Origin: Psychrobacter sp. 72-O-c | GTDB lineage: Bacteria > Pseudomonadota > Gammaproteobacteria > Pseudomonadales > Moraxellaceae | DNA: 64,000 nt | Reading direction: 5' to 3' | NCBI RefSeq assembly: GCF_904846605.1 | Contig: NZ_CAJHBI010000016.1 | Coordinates: forward strand, 1 to 64,000 | Part shown: piece by piece, positions 50,271 to 59,793 of the stretch | How positions within the stretch are numbered: position 1 is the stretch's first letter | How the letters are laid out: each line of letters starts with the position of its first letter | The notes under the pieces: generated by a model | What the model saw: only the letters and a program-made list of their open reading frames with translations | Databases searched by the model: none | Told to the model about the DNA's origin: nothing | Program-made: the position numbers and the translations under genes

Positions 50271-51254
50271 TTAATGATCAGCATGCTGTAAGTGTAAGTC
50301 TTTCACATAATTGACTTCGTTTTTACTACCGAGTACCACAGGAACGCGCTGATGAATGTCCGTTGGCTCGATATCAAGGATACGATTAACAGCGTCAGTG
50401 GCCGATCCGCCAGCACGCTCAATCAGCAAACTCATAGGATTGGCTTCATACATCAAACGTAATTTACCGGCTTTATTGGCGTGTTTAGTATCAAAAGGAT
50501 AAGTGAATAAACCACCGCGACACAAGATGCGATGCACATCACCCACCATTGCCGCCACCCAGCGGGTATTAAAGTCGCGACCGCGCACACCACCTTTACC
50601 AGCAATTAGCTCATCAATATATTGTTGCATAGGCGCGCGCCAGTAACGATAGTTTGAGCCATTAATAGCGTATTCGCTGGTATCAGCATCAATTTGAACG
50701 TTTTCTTCTATCAACACATAGTCGCCGCTGTCTGGATCTAAGCTAAACATGACCACATTATCAGCTATCGTCAATGCCAGCATGGTAGAGGTGCCGTATA
50801 ATAAATAACCTGCTGCCAGCTGTTGATTACCAGCCTGTAAAAAATCATCATTTTCGCTATCGTGACCTTGACGCTGATAAGGTAGAATAGAGAATATGGT
50901 TCCTACTGCCATATTAATATCAATATTTGATGAGCCGTCGAGTGGATCGAATAGTACTAATAGACTGCCATCAGCATTGGCAGAGGTAGCATTATCCAGC
51001 TCTTCTGAGGCAACACCTGCGCAATGTGAATTTTGTGCCAAAGCATCTAAAAGTAAATCGTTGGCAAGGACATCAAGCTTTTTTTGTTCTTCGCCTTGAA
51101 CGTTTTGATTGCCTGCTTCACCTAAGATATCAGCCAATGCGCCTTTTCTAAGTAATTGTGAAATCGTTTTGCCAACATCAGTAATCGTAGTAATCACGTC
51201 GCTGACTGCAGGATTGGTTGCATGGTCTTTTAAGTAGTGTGCTAAGGTCGTCAT
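50271..51254 (-). CDS. fbp: Fructose-1,6-bisphosphatase, class I
   Basis: Fbp removes the 1-phosphate from fructose 1,6-bisphosphate in gluconeogenesis. 327 residues. The metal-binding signature [20 protein letters not shown] (from about residue 98), the Glu of ASEELDN, and the substrate region YRYWRAP with [10 protein letters not shown] are present. AGGAAG precedes the ATG at 51254. Psychrobacter relies on gluconeogenesis from organic and amino acids, so the gene is expected. Confidence 0.97.
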   Translation of the reverse strand: MTTLAHYLKDHATNPAVSDVITTITDVGKTISQLLRKGALADILGEAGNQNVQGEEQKKLDVLANDLLLDALAQNSHCAGVASEELDNATSANADGSLLVLFDPLDGSSNIDINMAVGTIFSILPYQRQGHDSENDDFLQAGNQQLAAGYLLYGTSTMLALTIADNVVMFSLDPDSGDYVLIEENVQIDADTSEYAINGSNYRYWRAPMQQYIDELIAGKGGVRGRDFNTRWVAAMVGDVHRILCRGGLFTYPFDTKHANKAGKLRLMYEANPMSLLIERAGGSATDAVNRILDIEPTDIHQRVPVVLGSKNEVNYVKDLHLQHADH

Positions 51255-51495
51255 GAGGCTTCCTAATAAAAAATGGGATCAAAAGTTAAAGAGAGGGTTG
51301 AGGTCAAAAGGACGATTAACGTCAAAAAAAATACTTAATAAATGAAACCAAACGCGCAAAAAACACAGAATAAAGCGCAATAAACGACTAAATTGGCAAA
51401 TATTTAAATGGCTTGTACGGCGTCTTTGTCCTAGTCATAAAATCAGCTACACTATATTTGTTGTTATTCATAGCTTGATAACGCTTATTGCTCAT

Positions 51496-51522
51496 TATAG
51501 TTAATATAGTTAATATAGTTAA
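51496..51522. repeat. 9-bp perfect tandem repeat, three copies
   Basis: TATAGTTAA repeated at 51496, 51505 and 51514, followed by a partial TATC. An exact short tandem repeat of this type is prone to length change by slippage. Confidence 0.9.
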
Positions 51523-51664
51523 TATCTAACTTATAATAGCTAACAAGGCTGCTAAGTCTATTTATACCACGGGTGCTATTGCGGTAAAGTGTAGCAAATA
51601 AGCGTCAAAATGTCCCTGTATCTTGTGCTCATGGTTATAAATGAATGAACAATTATGATTGATG

Positions 51665-51693
51665 TAATATAAATCAACTTAATATAAACCAAC
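51665..51693. repeat. 15-bp-period duplication just upstream of pyrB
   Basis: TAATATAAATCAAC (51665-51678), one T, then TAATATAAACCAAC (51680-51693); one mismatch in 14. It lies 18 bases before the pyrB ATG, so it covers the region where the ribosome lands. Confidence 0.85.
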
Positions 51694-51710
51694 AATAAAG
51701 ACGTGCCATT

Positions 51711-52784
51711 ATGTCAAATTCTATAAATAGCCGTTCAACAAATACGGTCTCGCCGTCTGAATATGCCAAATTCGATCCTGAGACCATTCATCAAAAGTTA
51801 AATACCTCGCTAAGCCGTCCGCAGCTAAATAGCGACGGAAGTATCCGTCATTTTTTAGGCGTAGAAGGGCTTAATAAGGCTCAGCTGCAAGCTATAATTG
51901 CTAAGGCAGAGACTTTTTTTGATGATAATGGTCAATTGATTAACAGTCCAGAGCTTGATGGTTGTACGGTGATGAACCTGTTTTTTGAGCCTTCAACCCG
52001 CACTCGTACTACTTTTGAGGTGGCGGAAAAGCGCTTAGGAGCTAATGTACTCAACATTGATATTGAGCGCTCTAGTGCCAAAAAAGGTGAGAGCCTACGC
52101 GATACGCTATGGAATTTGCAAGCGATGACTGCTGATATCTTTGTGGTAAGGCACTCTGCTTCAGGCGCAGCGCATTTTATGGCCACTGAGGTGACACCAA
52201 ACATAGCTATTATCAATGGTGGTGATGGCTGGCATGCCCACCCGACCCAAGCGATGCTCGATATGTTGACTATTCACCGTGAAGCACCGCGCCCGTTTGA
52301 GGAGTTATCGGTCGCTATTATAGGTGATATTAAGCATTCACGGGTAGCGCGTTCAGACATTAGCGCTCTCCAAACACTAGGAGTAAAGGACATTCGCGTT
52401 GTCGCTCCACGTACCTTACTGCCCAAAGGTATTGAACGTTTTGGGGTACAAGTCTATGAAGATATGAACAGCTGTGTGACCGACTGTGATGTCATTATGG
52501 GATTAAGAATACAAAATGAGCGTATCGGCTCGCCACTGCTGGCCTCATCCAGTGAGTATTATAAGCATTATGGGATTACCCCTGAGCGGGTAGCTCTGGC
52601 TAAGCCTGATGCGTTGGTTATGCATCCAGGGCCGATGAACCGGGGCGTTGAGATTGCTTCAAGCGTTGCTGATGGCGCGCAGTCAGTGATCTTAAAGCAG
52701 GTAAATAACGGTATCGCTATTCGTATGGCGGTGTTGGCACTGGCGATGCAAGGGCAACGTGCGCATCAAGCGTCTGGAAAATAA
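51711..52784 (+). CDS. pyrB: Aspartate carbamoyltransferase catalytic subunit
   Basis: PyrB condenses carbamoyl phosphate with aspartate in pyrimidine synthesis. 357 residues. The carbamoyl-phosphate loop [12 protein letters not shown] (Ser95-Thr98) and the [11 protein letters not shown] motif are intact, as is [14 protein letters not shown]. The N-terminus is extended by about 45 residues, as in the class A enzymes of Pseudomonas that assemble with an inactive dihydroorotase, and that partner is the next gene. No pyrI follows. The ATG lacks a clear Shine-Dalgarno sequence. Confidence 0.96.
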   Translation: MSNSINSRSTNTVSPSEYAKFDPETIHQKLNTSLSRPQLNSDGSIRHFLGVEGLNKAQLQAIIAKAETFFDDNGQLINSPELDGCTVMNLFFEPSTRTRTTFEVAEKRLGANVLNIDIERSSAKKGESLRDTLWNLQAMTADIFVVRHSASGAAHFMATEVTPNIAIINGGDGWHAHPTQAMLDMLTIHREAPRPFEELSVAIIGDIKHSRVARSDISALQTLGVKDIRVVAPRTLLPKGIERFGVQVYEDMNSCVTDCDVIMGLRIQNERIGSPLLASSSEYYKHYGITPERVALAKPDALVMHPGPMNRGVEIASSVADGAQSVILKQVNNGIAIRMAVLALAMQGQRAHQASGK

Positions 52785-52881
52785 CAATCAATCAAGACAA
52801 AAGCTAACCTCTTGTAGCTTGTCTTAAACCTATCCTATCTTGGTGTCTTATTTAATTCTTATTAATACGGTAATAAAGCTC

Positions 52882-54093
52882 ATGACCAATGTTAAAACCT
52901 CTGATGCGCAGATGATCGATTTACTTCCCAAAATTTTTCAAGACTCACTGCCAAGCGCTGCAGCAAATAAGCTGCTAAACCTTGAAGCTGGACGCGAAAC
53001 GTGGCTGTTACCCCCACTGGTTGATTTGTGTGCGCGTCTTCGCGAACCGGGGCAGCAGCAGCATGGAACCCTCGCTTCAGAAGGTCATGCTGCGCGTGCT
53101 AATGGTTTTTTACATGTGGTTATTCCACCCGATACCAGTCCTGTTCTAGAGAATGGCTCACTACTTAAAGGCTTACGTGAGCGCGCCCTTGAGGATGGGG
53201 GTATTTATTTGCATATTCTTGGTGCACTGACTGCCGGGTTAGAGGGTGAACGCCCCTCTAATATTGCTGGGTTGAAAAAAGGCGGCTGTATTGCGGTCTC
53301 TAACGCTCGCCGGCCTTTTAGTAATGATTTGGTACTACTACGGACCTTAGAATATGCCGCAACCTTTGGTATGAAAGTATTCTTTTATCCTGATGAGCCT
53401 AGCCTATCTAATGATGGGGTGGCGCATGAAGGCTATATTGCCTCATATCATGGCTTGCCAGGTATTCCGTGGATTGCTGAGACGGTAGCCTTATCAACTC
53501 AGCTCTTGATGGTTGAGGAGACGGGTATAGCTGCGCACTTCAGTCAGCTGTCCTGCAAGTCTTCGGTGGAATTGATGCGTTGGGCCAAGGACAAAGGTCT
53601 GCCGGTCACTTGCGATGTGGCCATGCATCAGTTGTATTTAACCGATGATAATTTAGAAGGCTTTAACGCCCAAGCGTATGTGCTACCACCACTGCGTAGT
53701 AATACTGATCAGCAGGCACTACGCCGCGGGCTTAAAGATGGCACCATTGACGCGATTTGTAGTCACCATGAACCGCTAAATAGCACCGCAAAAAAAGCAC
53801 CGTTTTCTGAGAGTACGCCGGGTATTTCGAACTTTGATACTTTTATGGCGTTGGCCTGTCAATTGGTACGCGATGAGGTGATTACTTTGGAGCAGCTGGT
53901 AGATAAAATTTGTCTCAATCCTGCACAAATTGCAGGTATCAGCATCCAATATGAAGATATTGGCGGCGCGATATTGGTGGATCCCAATCTCGAATGGCAA
54001 GTGACTACCGAAACTATGCTGTCTAATGGCAAAAATACGCCATTTTTCAACCAGCAAGTGCAAGGTCGGGTGGTGGAGACTTTCTTTGCCTAA
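52882..54093 (+). CDS. pyrX: Inactive dihydroorotase homologue, partner of aspartate carbamoyltransferase
   Basis: 403 residues from ATG 52882; the longer frame from 52840 is rejected. The fold is dihydroorotase-like, but the zinc motif HxH of active enzymes (normally in DLHVHLREPG) is replaced by DLCARLREPG at residues 48-57, and the later DHAPH-type motif reads SHHEPLN. The active site is therefore lost. In Pseudomonas the equivalent protein (PyrC', PyrX) is required structurally for the PyrB dodecamer. The pyrB-pyrX gap is 97 bp. An active dihydroorotase must be encoded elsewhere. Confidence 0.9.
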   Translation: MTNVKTSDAQMIDLLPKIFQDSLPSAAANKLLNLEAGRETWLLPPLVDLCARLREPGQQQHGTLASEGHAARANGFLHVVIPPDTSPVLENGSLLKGLRERALEDGGIYLHILGALTAGLEGERPSNIAGLKKGGCIAVSNARRPFSNDLVLLRTLEYAATFGMKVFFYPDEPSLSNDGVAHEGYIASYHGLPGIPWIAETVALSTQLLMVEETGIAAHFSQLSCKSSVELMRWAKDKGLPVTCDVAMHQLYLTDDNLEGFNAQAYVLPPLRSNTDQQALRRGLKDGTIDAICSHHEPLNSTAKKAPFSESTPGISNFDTFMALACQLVRDEVITLEQLVDKICLNPAQIAGISIQYEDIGGAILVDPNLEWQVTTETMLSNGKNTPFFNQQVQGRVVETFFA

Positions 54094-54643
54094 CTTGCCC
54101 TGTCAGGATGATGATCAGCAACCGTCTTCGGTGAGCCAAGACCCTGATATTATCCGCCGTGATGACACGCTGCGCCCTGACAAGCATAAGTCTAGCGAGT
54201 CAATCAAAGCAGTCGCGATTTATGAGGTTGTCAAAGGCGTAGGCGCGCTGTTAGGAGCGTGCGCGTTATGGTTATGGCATGCTGATATTGATAATTGGCT
54301 TACGCGCGCAACAGACTCTTGGCGACAGAATTTTGGTCATTTTTTAGCACCGCAAATTGAAAGCTCGGTACGGATTGCGCAGCAAGCAAGCAAAAACTGG
54401 CCGCTGTTTTTATTATTAATTTTTGCTTATGCCAGTTTGCGCTTTATTGAAGCTTACGGATTATGGCAAGATAAAACCTGGGCATACTGGTTTGGTGTGG
54501 TGGGCTATGGCATATTTATTCCCATTGAGCTGTACTACCTGATTGCGAGCCCATTTGATTGGTTTAAGCTGGGAATTCTGATAACAAATATTATTATTAT
54601 TATTGTGGTTTATCGCAATATGAAACGCAAAGGTTTGCTATAG
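54086..54643 (+). CDS. DUF2127 membrane protein
   Basis: About 185 residues if translation starts at TTG 54086, which has GGTGGAG seven bases upstream inside the end of pyrX; the stop of pyrX is eight bases on, so the genes overlap. The frame is open further upstream to 54026 but that part is a shadow of pyrX. DUF2127 features are KAVAIYEVVKGVGALLGACAL, LRFIEAYGLWQDKTWAYWFG and FIPIELYYLIASP. Four hydrophobic helices are visible. The first 40 residues are Asp/Gln/Ser-rich. Function unknown. Confidence 0.78.
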   Translation: MPNLPCQDDDQQPSSVSQDPDIIRRDDTLRPDKHKSSESIKAVAIYEVVKGVGALLGACALWLWHADIDNWLTRATDSWRQNFGHFLAPQIESSVRIAQQASKNWPLFLLLIFAYASLRFIEAYGLWQDKTWAYWFGVVGYGIFIPIELYYLIASPFDWFKLGILITNIIIIIVVYRNMKRKGLL

Positions 54644-54701
54644 AAGAAACTTCCATGAAGAATTTTAATAAGCAATACAGACTTTAACAACAAAAAGCCA
54701 G

Positions 54702-54733
54702 CATAAAGAGGATATCTCTAGTGCTGGCTTTTT
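54702..54733. terminator. Bidirectional terminator between the DUF2127 gene and the antiporter gene
   Basis: AAAAAGCCAGCA pairs with TGCTGGCTTTTT across a loop of a few bases, flanked by A and T tracts on either strand. Confidence 0.8.
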
Positions 54734-54788
54734 ATTGTTTTAAACTAGGTTTTTTATTTTTGGCTTAGAGCACACTATTCTAGTTGGT

Positions 54789-56066
54789 CTAAACCTTTAA
54801 TTGCTTTTCCTCAATAGGGCGAATTGATTGGGCCACTTTGCCCACACTCAAACCCTGAATCAAAATAGAGAACACTACCACCGCATAGGTCAACGCCAAT
54901 AAAATATCACGTTCCGCTCCTATAGGTAACTGTAAAACTAGCGCTACGGAAATACCTCCTCGCAGACCGCCCCATGTTAAGACTTTCCATGCGCCAGAGG
55001 GCAAAGCGAGCTGCTTACTAAAGGTCTTGGTAGTCATTCCCACTACGATAAAACGAGCCAGTAGCGCGATGATAATGGTTAGGCCGCCAGCAATAAATAA
55101 ATTACCTGAAAAAGCAATTATCACCACCTCTAAACCGATTAAAACAAACAAAATCGCGTTTAGAATCTCATCAATCAATTCCCAAAATAAATCAATGTAG
55201 TGGCGAGTCTTATCGCTCATCGCCAGCTCCCGCCCGCGGTTACCGACCATTAGCCCCATCATGACCATGGCCAGCGGGCCTGACAAATGCCAATGACTGG
55301 CCAGCGCGTAACCTCCTATCACGCCAGCTAGGGTTAATAGCACCTCTTCTTGATAACTATCAATGCTTTTAATTAAGTAATATAAAATTGCCCCCAGCAC
55401 CAAGCCAAAGACGATACCGCCACCAGCCTCGACTGCTAGCGTATGCGCCACATAGTTGACGGTTGGAATATCACCGCTAGATAAAATCCCGAGAAGTATC
55501 ACAAAGATAACGACGCCGATACCATCATTAAATAGAGACTCGCCAGCGATGACAGTCTCGATACTCTTCGGCGCGCCTGCTGACGCTAAGATACCCATCA
55601 CCGCAATGGGATCGGTAGGTGATATCAAAGCACCAAATAACAAACACCAAATGAATGGCAGACCGAAGCCTAACAGCGGTAACATAAAATAAATAGCAGT
55701 GGCAATGAGCACAGCTGATATGACCGTACCCAGACAAGCAAGAATACCAATGGGCAGTTTATAGCGCTTTAAGTCCCCAATATTGACATGCAATGCACCC
55801 GCAAATAGCAGCATGGAGAGCATGCCATCAAGTAATACTTCGGTAAAATCAAGTTGGTCTAATAAGCTGACCTCATAATCAATCAGCTGATCGAAGCCTA
55901 AAAAACCTAAAAATATCGCGACAATAGATAAGAGGATAGAGATAACCATCACACCGATAGTCGTTGGTAGACCAATAAAGCGATGATTAACATAGGCCAG
56001 CGAGGCAGTAATTGATAAAAAGATGGCGCTGATTTCAAGTATGGTCAGGCTGGTTGCAGATGCCAT
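54789..56066 (-). CDS. Cation:proton antiporter, CPA1 family (Na+/H+ exchanger type)
   Basis: 425 residues with about 12 transmembrane helices and no large C-terminal cytoplasmic domain. The CPA1 motifs are GALISPTDPIAVMGIL and GESLFNDGIGVVIF, which contain the ion-binding aspartates (the Asp in NDG), and TWGGLRGGISVALVL with the conserved Arg-Gly-Gly. Such proteins exchange cytoplasmic Na+ (or K+/Li+) for H+ and help with salt and pH stress. The exact cation cannot be inferred. It is the last of three membrane-protein genes on this strand, 145 bp from the DUF2254 gene. Confidence 0.92.
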   Translation of the reverse strand: MASATSLTILEISAIFLSITASLAYVNHRFIGLPTTIGVMVISILLSIVAIFLGFLGFDQLIDYEVSLLDQLDFTEVLLDGMLSMLLFAGALHVNIGDLKRYKLPIGILACLGTVISAVLIATAIYFMLPLLGFGLPFIWCLLFGALISPTDPIAVMGILASAGAPKSIETVIAGESLFNDGIGVVIFVILLGILSSGDIPTVNYVAHTLAVEAGGGIVFGLVLGAILYYLIKSIDSYQEEVLLTLAGVIGGYALASHWHLSGPLAMVMMGLMVGNRGRELAMSDKTRHYIDLFWELIDEILNAILFVLIGLEVVIIAFSGNLFIAGGLTIIIALLARFIVVGMTTKTFSKQLALPSGAWKVLTWGGLRGGISVALVLQLPIGAERDILLALTYAVVVFSILIQGLSVGKVAQSIRPIEEKQLKV

Positions 56067-56211
56067 GAAAGAAGTCTCAAATTAATATAAAGAGTTGCCA
56101 TAACCCTAAAGGTTGGTATGGCGATGTGCCGTGCTTGTTTTGTTATTTTACTCGTACTCGTTTGTGTTTTCATGTGTATATATATAAATACTATACTTGT
56201 CATATGAAAAG

Positions 56212-57825
56212 TTAGCTTGTCTTTGTCTGTAATGCTTTATGAATGTGTGCTGAAAACTCGCTAACATATTCAAAGTGTTGGTGCTTGGCATCCTCATTAT
56301 GAATGAACTGCCGCGCCTGACTACACATCGCCATCAGGTCAACTATTAGCTCGCTATAGCTAAGGTTTTCTTCGCCTGCACGCCCGATTAAGCTCAGCTC
56401 GTGTAGTAGTGTTTGCCGTTGAGCACTGTTCACGCGTGCATAATTGAGATCGGTCATAGACCGACATAGCGCTTTTAACACCATCAGATCAGTCGCGGCA
56501 TAACGGCGTATCTCCCCAAGAGAGATGTCGATAAAGTCAGATATCTTGGGCGTTTTAGTAATGACTGCCAATATCGCCACGCGCGGCTGGTTTACTGTGA
56601 TGTCAGAAGTATCCTTATCATAGGGCGGTGTATAAAAGTGATAGGGGCTAGGCGGTTGGCTGCGCATCATGATACTCAAGCATGCGGTCAATGACTGCAA
56701 ACAGTTGACCGCCGTTTTAGGATCGTTAATACCAGGTGATAGTGCGCGTATCGCAATCTCAGTCACTTGTCCTAAGCTATAGGCAATATCATTAGAGTGA
56801 GTTGGTCTGCGATCAAGACGAATACAGGTCGCAAAACGCTGCCAGAACACTCCATCAGGCTTACGCGGCATGACAGCTAGATGTGAGGTTTTGGTTTTTT
56901 GTAGGTAATTTAGGTGGTCTGCTGGACGCTGGTAAAAATACCCCATGACGTTCTTGTCGGTAACAAAGTTCCCCAGATTGGTACACATCTGCAGCACGCC
57001 ACCGTAGTCTTGCGCCAATGTAACCAGTGATTCAATATATATCTGCTGAAGATAACCTGAGCTTGGCGCATAAATAGCAGTTGCTGGCCAGTTAGAAAAT
57101 TGCGCAACATCTTCACTTGCCACGTCGCGCTGATGCTGAATATCACAGTTATCATTGTACCAATAATGAATATTTTTAATAGCATCATCACTGGCATCTT
57201 TAATAACATGGGATGCTTGAATAGCATGTACCATATGCTGCACAAAATAGACCAATAATAAGGCGCAAATAATCGCCATGATAATTGCGAAGGTCACCGC
57301 TAACTGCGGCACACCAAATTGAACGTCGTACTTATGAATAGATTTTAACACCAACAAGCTATAACTAAAGGTACCAATAAATGCACCGAGTACAAACTGG
57401 TTGGGGGTGTCGGTCAAGAAGTTACGTAGCAGCCGAGGTCCAAACTGCGATGAGGCCATAGACAGTACGGCAATAGTAATCGAAAACGTCGTTCCTGCTA
57501 CGCCAAGTACTGCTCCTGCAATCGCGGTCATGATCGCACGCGCCGCCTGATCGTCACCCGTAAAAGCAAAAGTGAGTTCCTTGACGGTTTCACGATCAAA
57601 GTGCTCATCGATAGAGACTAGTATTGGGGCTAAAAAAATACCTACTAATACACAAGCTGTTGGAATAAACCAGTAAGAGCCAATCAGCTGTTGCCATATG
57701 TTTTTTAGACGATCAGGCAAACTGGTTAGTGTCTGCAACGACCATAAGTGCACGAATTGCTTAAGCCATTGTAGGCTTGCCGCTAAGGTACGTTTGGGCA
57801 GGCTGTTTCCAGGGTTTTTATTCAA
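56212..57825 (-). CDS. DUF2254 membrane protein
   Basis: 537 residues. Four transmembrane helices lie in the first 200 residues: about 50-70 (YWFIPTACVLVGIFLAPI), 100-125 (GAVLGVAGTTFSITIAVL), 143-160 and 170-195. The DUF2254 signature SSQFGPRLLRNFLTDTPNQFVLGAFIGTF is clear. The remaining 330 residues form a soluble domain with RALSPGINDPKTAVNC, also conserved in the family. No function is established. Neighbours are an antiporter and a YihY-family protein. Confidence 0.9.
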   Translation of the reverse strand: MNKNPGNSLPKRTLAASLQWLKQFVHLWSLQTLTSLPDRLKNIWQQLIGSYWFIPTACVLVGIFLAPILVSIDEHFDRETVKELTFAFTGDDQAARAIMTAIAGAVLGVAGTTFSITIAVLSMASSQFGPRLLRNFLTDTPNQFVLGAFIGTFSYSLLVLKSIHKYDVQFGVPQLAVTFAIIMAIICALLLVYFVQHMVHAIQASHVIKDASDDAIKNIHYWYNDNCDIQHQRDVASEDVAQFSNWPATAIYAPSSGYLQQIYIESLVTLAQDYGGVLQMCTNLGNFVTDKNVMGYFYQRPADHLNYLQKTKTSHLAVMPRKPDGVFWQRFATCIRLDRRPTHSNDIAYSLGQVTEIAIRALSPGINDPKTAVNCLQSLTACLSIMMRSQPPSPYHFYTPPYDKDTSDITVNQPRVAILAVITKTPKISDFIDISLGEIRRYAATDLMVLKALCRSMTDLNYARVNSAQRQTLLHELSLIGRAGEENLSYSELIVDLMAMCSQARQFIHNEDAKHQHFEYVSEFSAHIHKALQTKTS

Positions 57826-57916
57826 CGTTGTTAGCTCCAGAATTCATACCAGTTTTTTTAATTTTTATAGTAGATGTCTCATACTGCTCAGTAGTGACAC
57901 TGTTTACTTATGACGT

Positions 57917-59476
57917 TTACTTATGACTTTCTGGATTATCCGCTTCAGTAATTATATAGCCTTTGCTATTATTATTAGCGGCTTGCTGTTGGTCGCCATT
58001 AGTCTTAGGAATTAAAACTTCACGCTGATGATTGTCGCATTCCACCTCACTGTCTTTATCATAAGCTGCGGGATCAAAGTCTGGCGTAGCACTGCTAACT
58101 GAATCGCTATCTAAATTGCCTTTGGGAAATCCACTAGACTTTTTATCCGTAGAATCTTTCAATCTCTTATGATTACTATGTGCAACACTTTCATCAGCAG
58201 GCGATTTTTTGCGCGGCTGACTGTGAGCAAAGATAGTAGCTAATGGCAAGTCAAGTTGGTCGCGCGCGCATGTTTCCGTATTCTCAAACCGCTGCACCAA
58301 CAAGCCTAACCATGGCTTCTGATCTTCTTGCTTCATCTCATCCAGCTCGTCTTTGATCGGTAGCGGATAAGGTAAGGTACGATAAAAATCCCATAGCGAC
58401 ATATTGCTAAGATCTTTTTTGAGCACATATTCGTCATGTTCGGTCGTGGTAATCAGATTGCAGTCTTTAAGGTAGTTAATATAGGTGTACCATTTTGGCA
58501 GCTCTTTACGTCCCAGTACATCACGTAGCTCTTGCTCACTGACTGCGTCGCCTCTTAGATGATGGGTATAGACCAGATTAAGCATATCTAATAAGCTCAG
58601 TAAAGGATGGCGCGGATAAACTTCCTCGGTCTCAAAAATCGTTAGGGTATAGCTAATCTCAACCCCTAGTAGAATTAAATTCCACGATAAAAAAATCCAT
58701 AATAAAAAAATCGGTACTGCCGCAAAGGCCCCATAAATCGCTTCATAGCTGGTAAAGTTAGTCATCACAGTACCGAAGATGTGCTTGAGCAGCTCAAATA
58801 CGATGGCGACAAAAATGCCAGCAATAGCAGCATTCTTAGCTGGCACGCGTGCTTTTGGGATGAACCAATACATGCCAATGAAGCCGGCTACCGTTATCCC
58901 AATCGAGACTGCCTGCACCCAAAATGACCAGTCAATACCATAACCGCCGATTTGACGGTTTAAAAAGCTGAGACTCTGCACGGTGCTAGAAACGATAAAT
59001 GCCGTGCCCAGTACCAATGGACCCAAGGTGACAATGGTCCAATAACGCAGCATACTCTTCATACCACCAGAACGGTCTTCTACTCGCCAAATCTGATTAA
59101 AGGCACGCTCAATGGTAGTTAAGGTCAGGATAGTAGTAATAAACAGTATCATCGCCCCAATAGCGGTCAAATTCGAGGATTTTTCAGCGAAACTATTAAT
59201 GTATTTGCTGACTTGTAAGCCCGATTGCGGTAGCAAATTACTATAAATCACTTCATAAATCTGTGCTCTAACCGAAGCGAGCGCTGGTACCGAAGATAGA
59301 ATCATCAACAACACCGTCAATATAGGAACAATTGACAGCATGGTGGTGTAAGTAAGAGAGGCAGCTTTTTGTTGGCAGTTATCCTCGAAAAAATGCCGAG
59401 TCAAGAATCGTAAAAATAGAAACCAGCGTTGTTGTAAAAAAGGCAGCTTTTTTAATAAGTTTTCCATGACGACCAT
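57917..59476 (-). CDS. YihY/BrkB-family inner-membrane protein with long hydrophilic tail
   Basis: 519 residues. The first 285 residues form the YihY (formerly 'RNase BN') six-helix unit: FFEDNCQQKAASLTYTTMLSIVPI, TLTTIERAFNQIWRVEDR, and VPIFLLWIFLSWNLILLGVEI. About 285-420 is a soluble domain that looks like a winged-helix region (VSEQELRDVLGRKELPKWYTY). The last 100 residues are Asp/Ser/Lys/Asn-rich and probably disordered. The RNase BN name is historical and wrong for this family. The ATG at 59476 has no strong ribosome binding site; a second ATG is three codons on. Confidence 0.88.
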   Translation of the reverse strand: MVVMENLLKKLPFLQQRWFLFLRFLTRHFFEDNCQQKAASLTYTTMLSIVPILTVLLMILSSVPALASVRAQIYEVIYSNLLPQSGLQVSKYINSFAEKSSNLTAIGAMILFITTILTLTTIERAFNQIWRVEDRSGGMKSMLRYWTIVTLGPLVLGTAFIVSSTVQSLSFLNRQIGGYGIDWSFWVQAVSIGITVAGFIGMYWFIPKARVPAKNAAIAGIFVAIVFELLKHIFGTVMTNFTSYEAIYGAFAAVPIFLLWIFLSWNLILLGVEISYTLTIFETEEVYPRHPLLSLLDMLNLVYTHHLRGDAVSEQELRDVLGRKELPKWYTYINYLKDCNLITTTEHDEYVLKKDLSNMSLWDFYRTLPYPLPIKDELDEMKQEDQKPWLGLLVQRFENTETCARDQLDLPLATIFAHSQPRKKSPADESVAHSNHKRLKDSTDKKSSGFPKGNLDSDSVSSATPDFDPAAYDKDSEVECDNHQREVLIPKTNGDQQQAANNNSKGYIITEADNPESHK

Positions 59477-59793
59477 TTAAGAGGGGTAAAAGTAGCAATA
59501 GTGTAACAAAAATGTGCCACCAGCATCTGCTCCTTATTTGTGTCAAAATGCATAGTGCTACTAATAACAAGGCAGAATAATAGTACCGGACGTTACGTTT
59601 GCATATGAGCTGACGAGTCGGGCATAATGTGAGCATATACTCATAACAGCGACTGGTTAAATCGTACATTCATAGCTCACAGCACGATATAAAGGCTACT
59701 CTAAATGCTTTTATTAATGAGGTGCTGCTATCGGTGATCTTATAAGAATAATCAAATAGTTTAAAACTAAATTTTTAAAAGGAAGCTTTGCTA
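59477..59793. other. 317-bp divergent spacer between the YihY-family gene and wrbA
   Basis: I see no RNA gene, conserved ORF or convincing promoter. It should contain the start signals of both divergent genes. Confidence 0.4.

Larger units (their letters stand above)
51255..51710. other. 456-bp divergent spacer between fbp and pyrB, with short tandem repeats
   Basis: Contains three perfect copies of TATAGTTAA at 51496-51522 and a 15-bp-period duplication at 51665-51693. It should hold the promoters of fbp (leftward) and pyrB (rightward). A 12-codon frame near 51611 lacks a ribosome binding site, and there is no pyrBI-type UTP attenuator hairpin that I can see. Confidence 0.5.

Noticed and set aside
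51611-51649. Short ORF before pyrB as a pyrL-like leader
   Set aside because: No ribosome binding site, no T-rich pause region and no terminator before pyrB.
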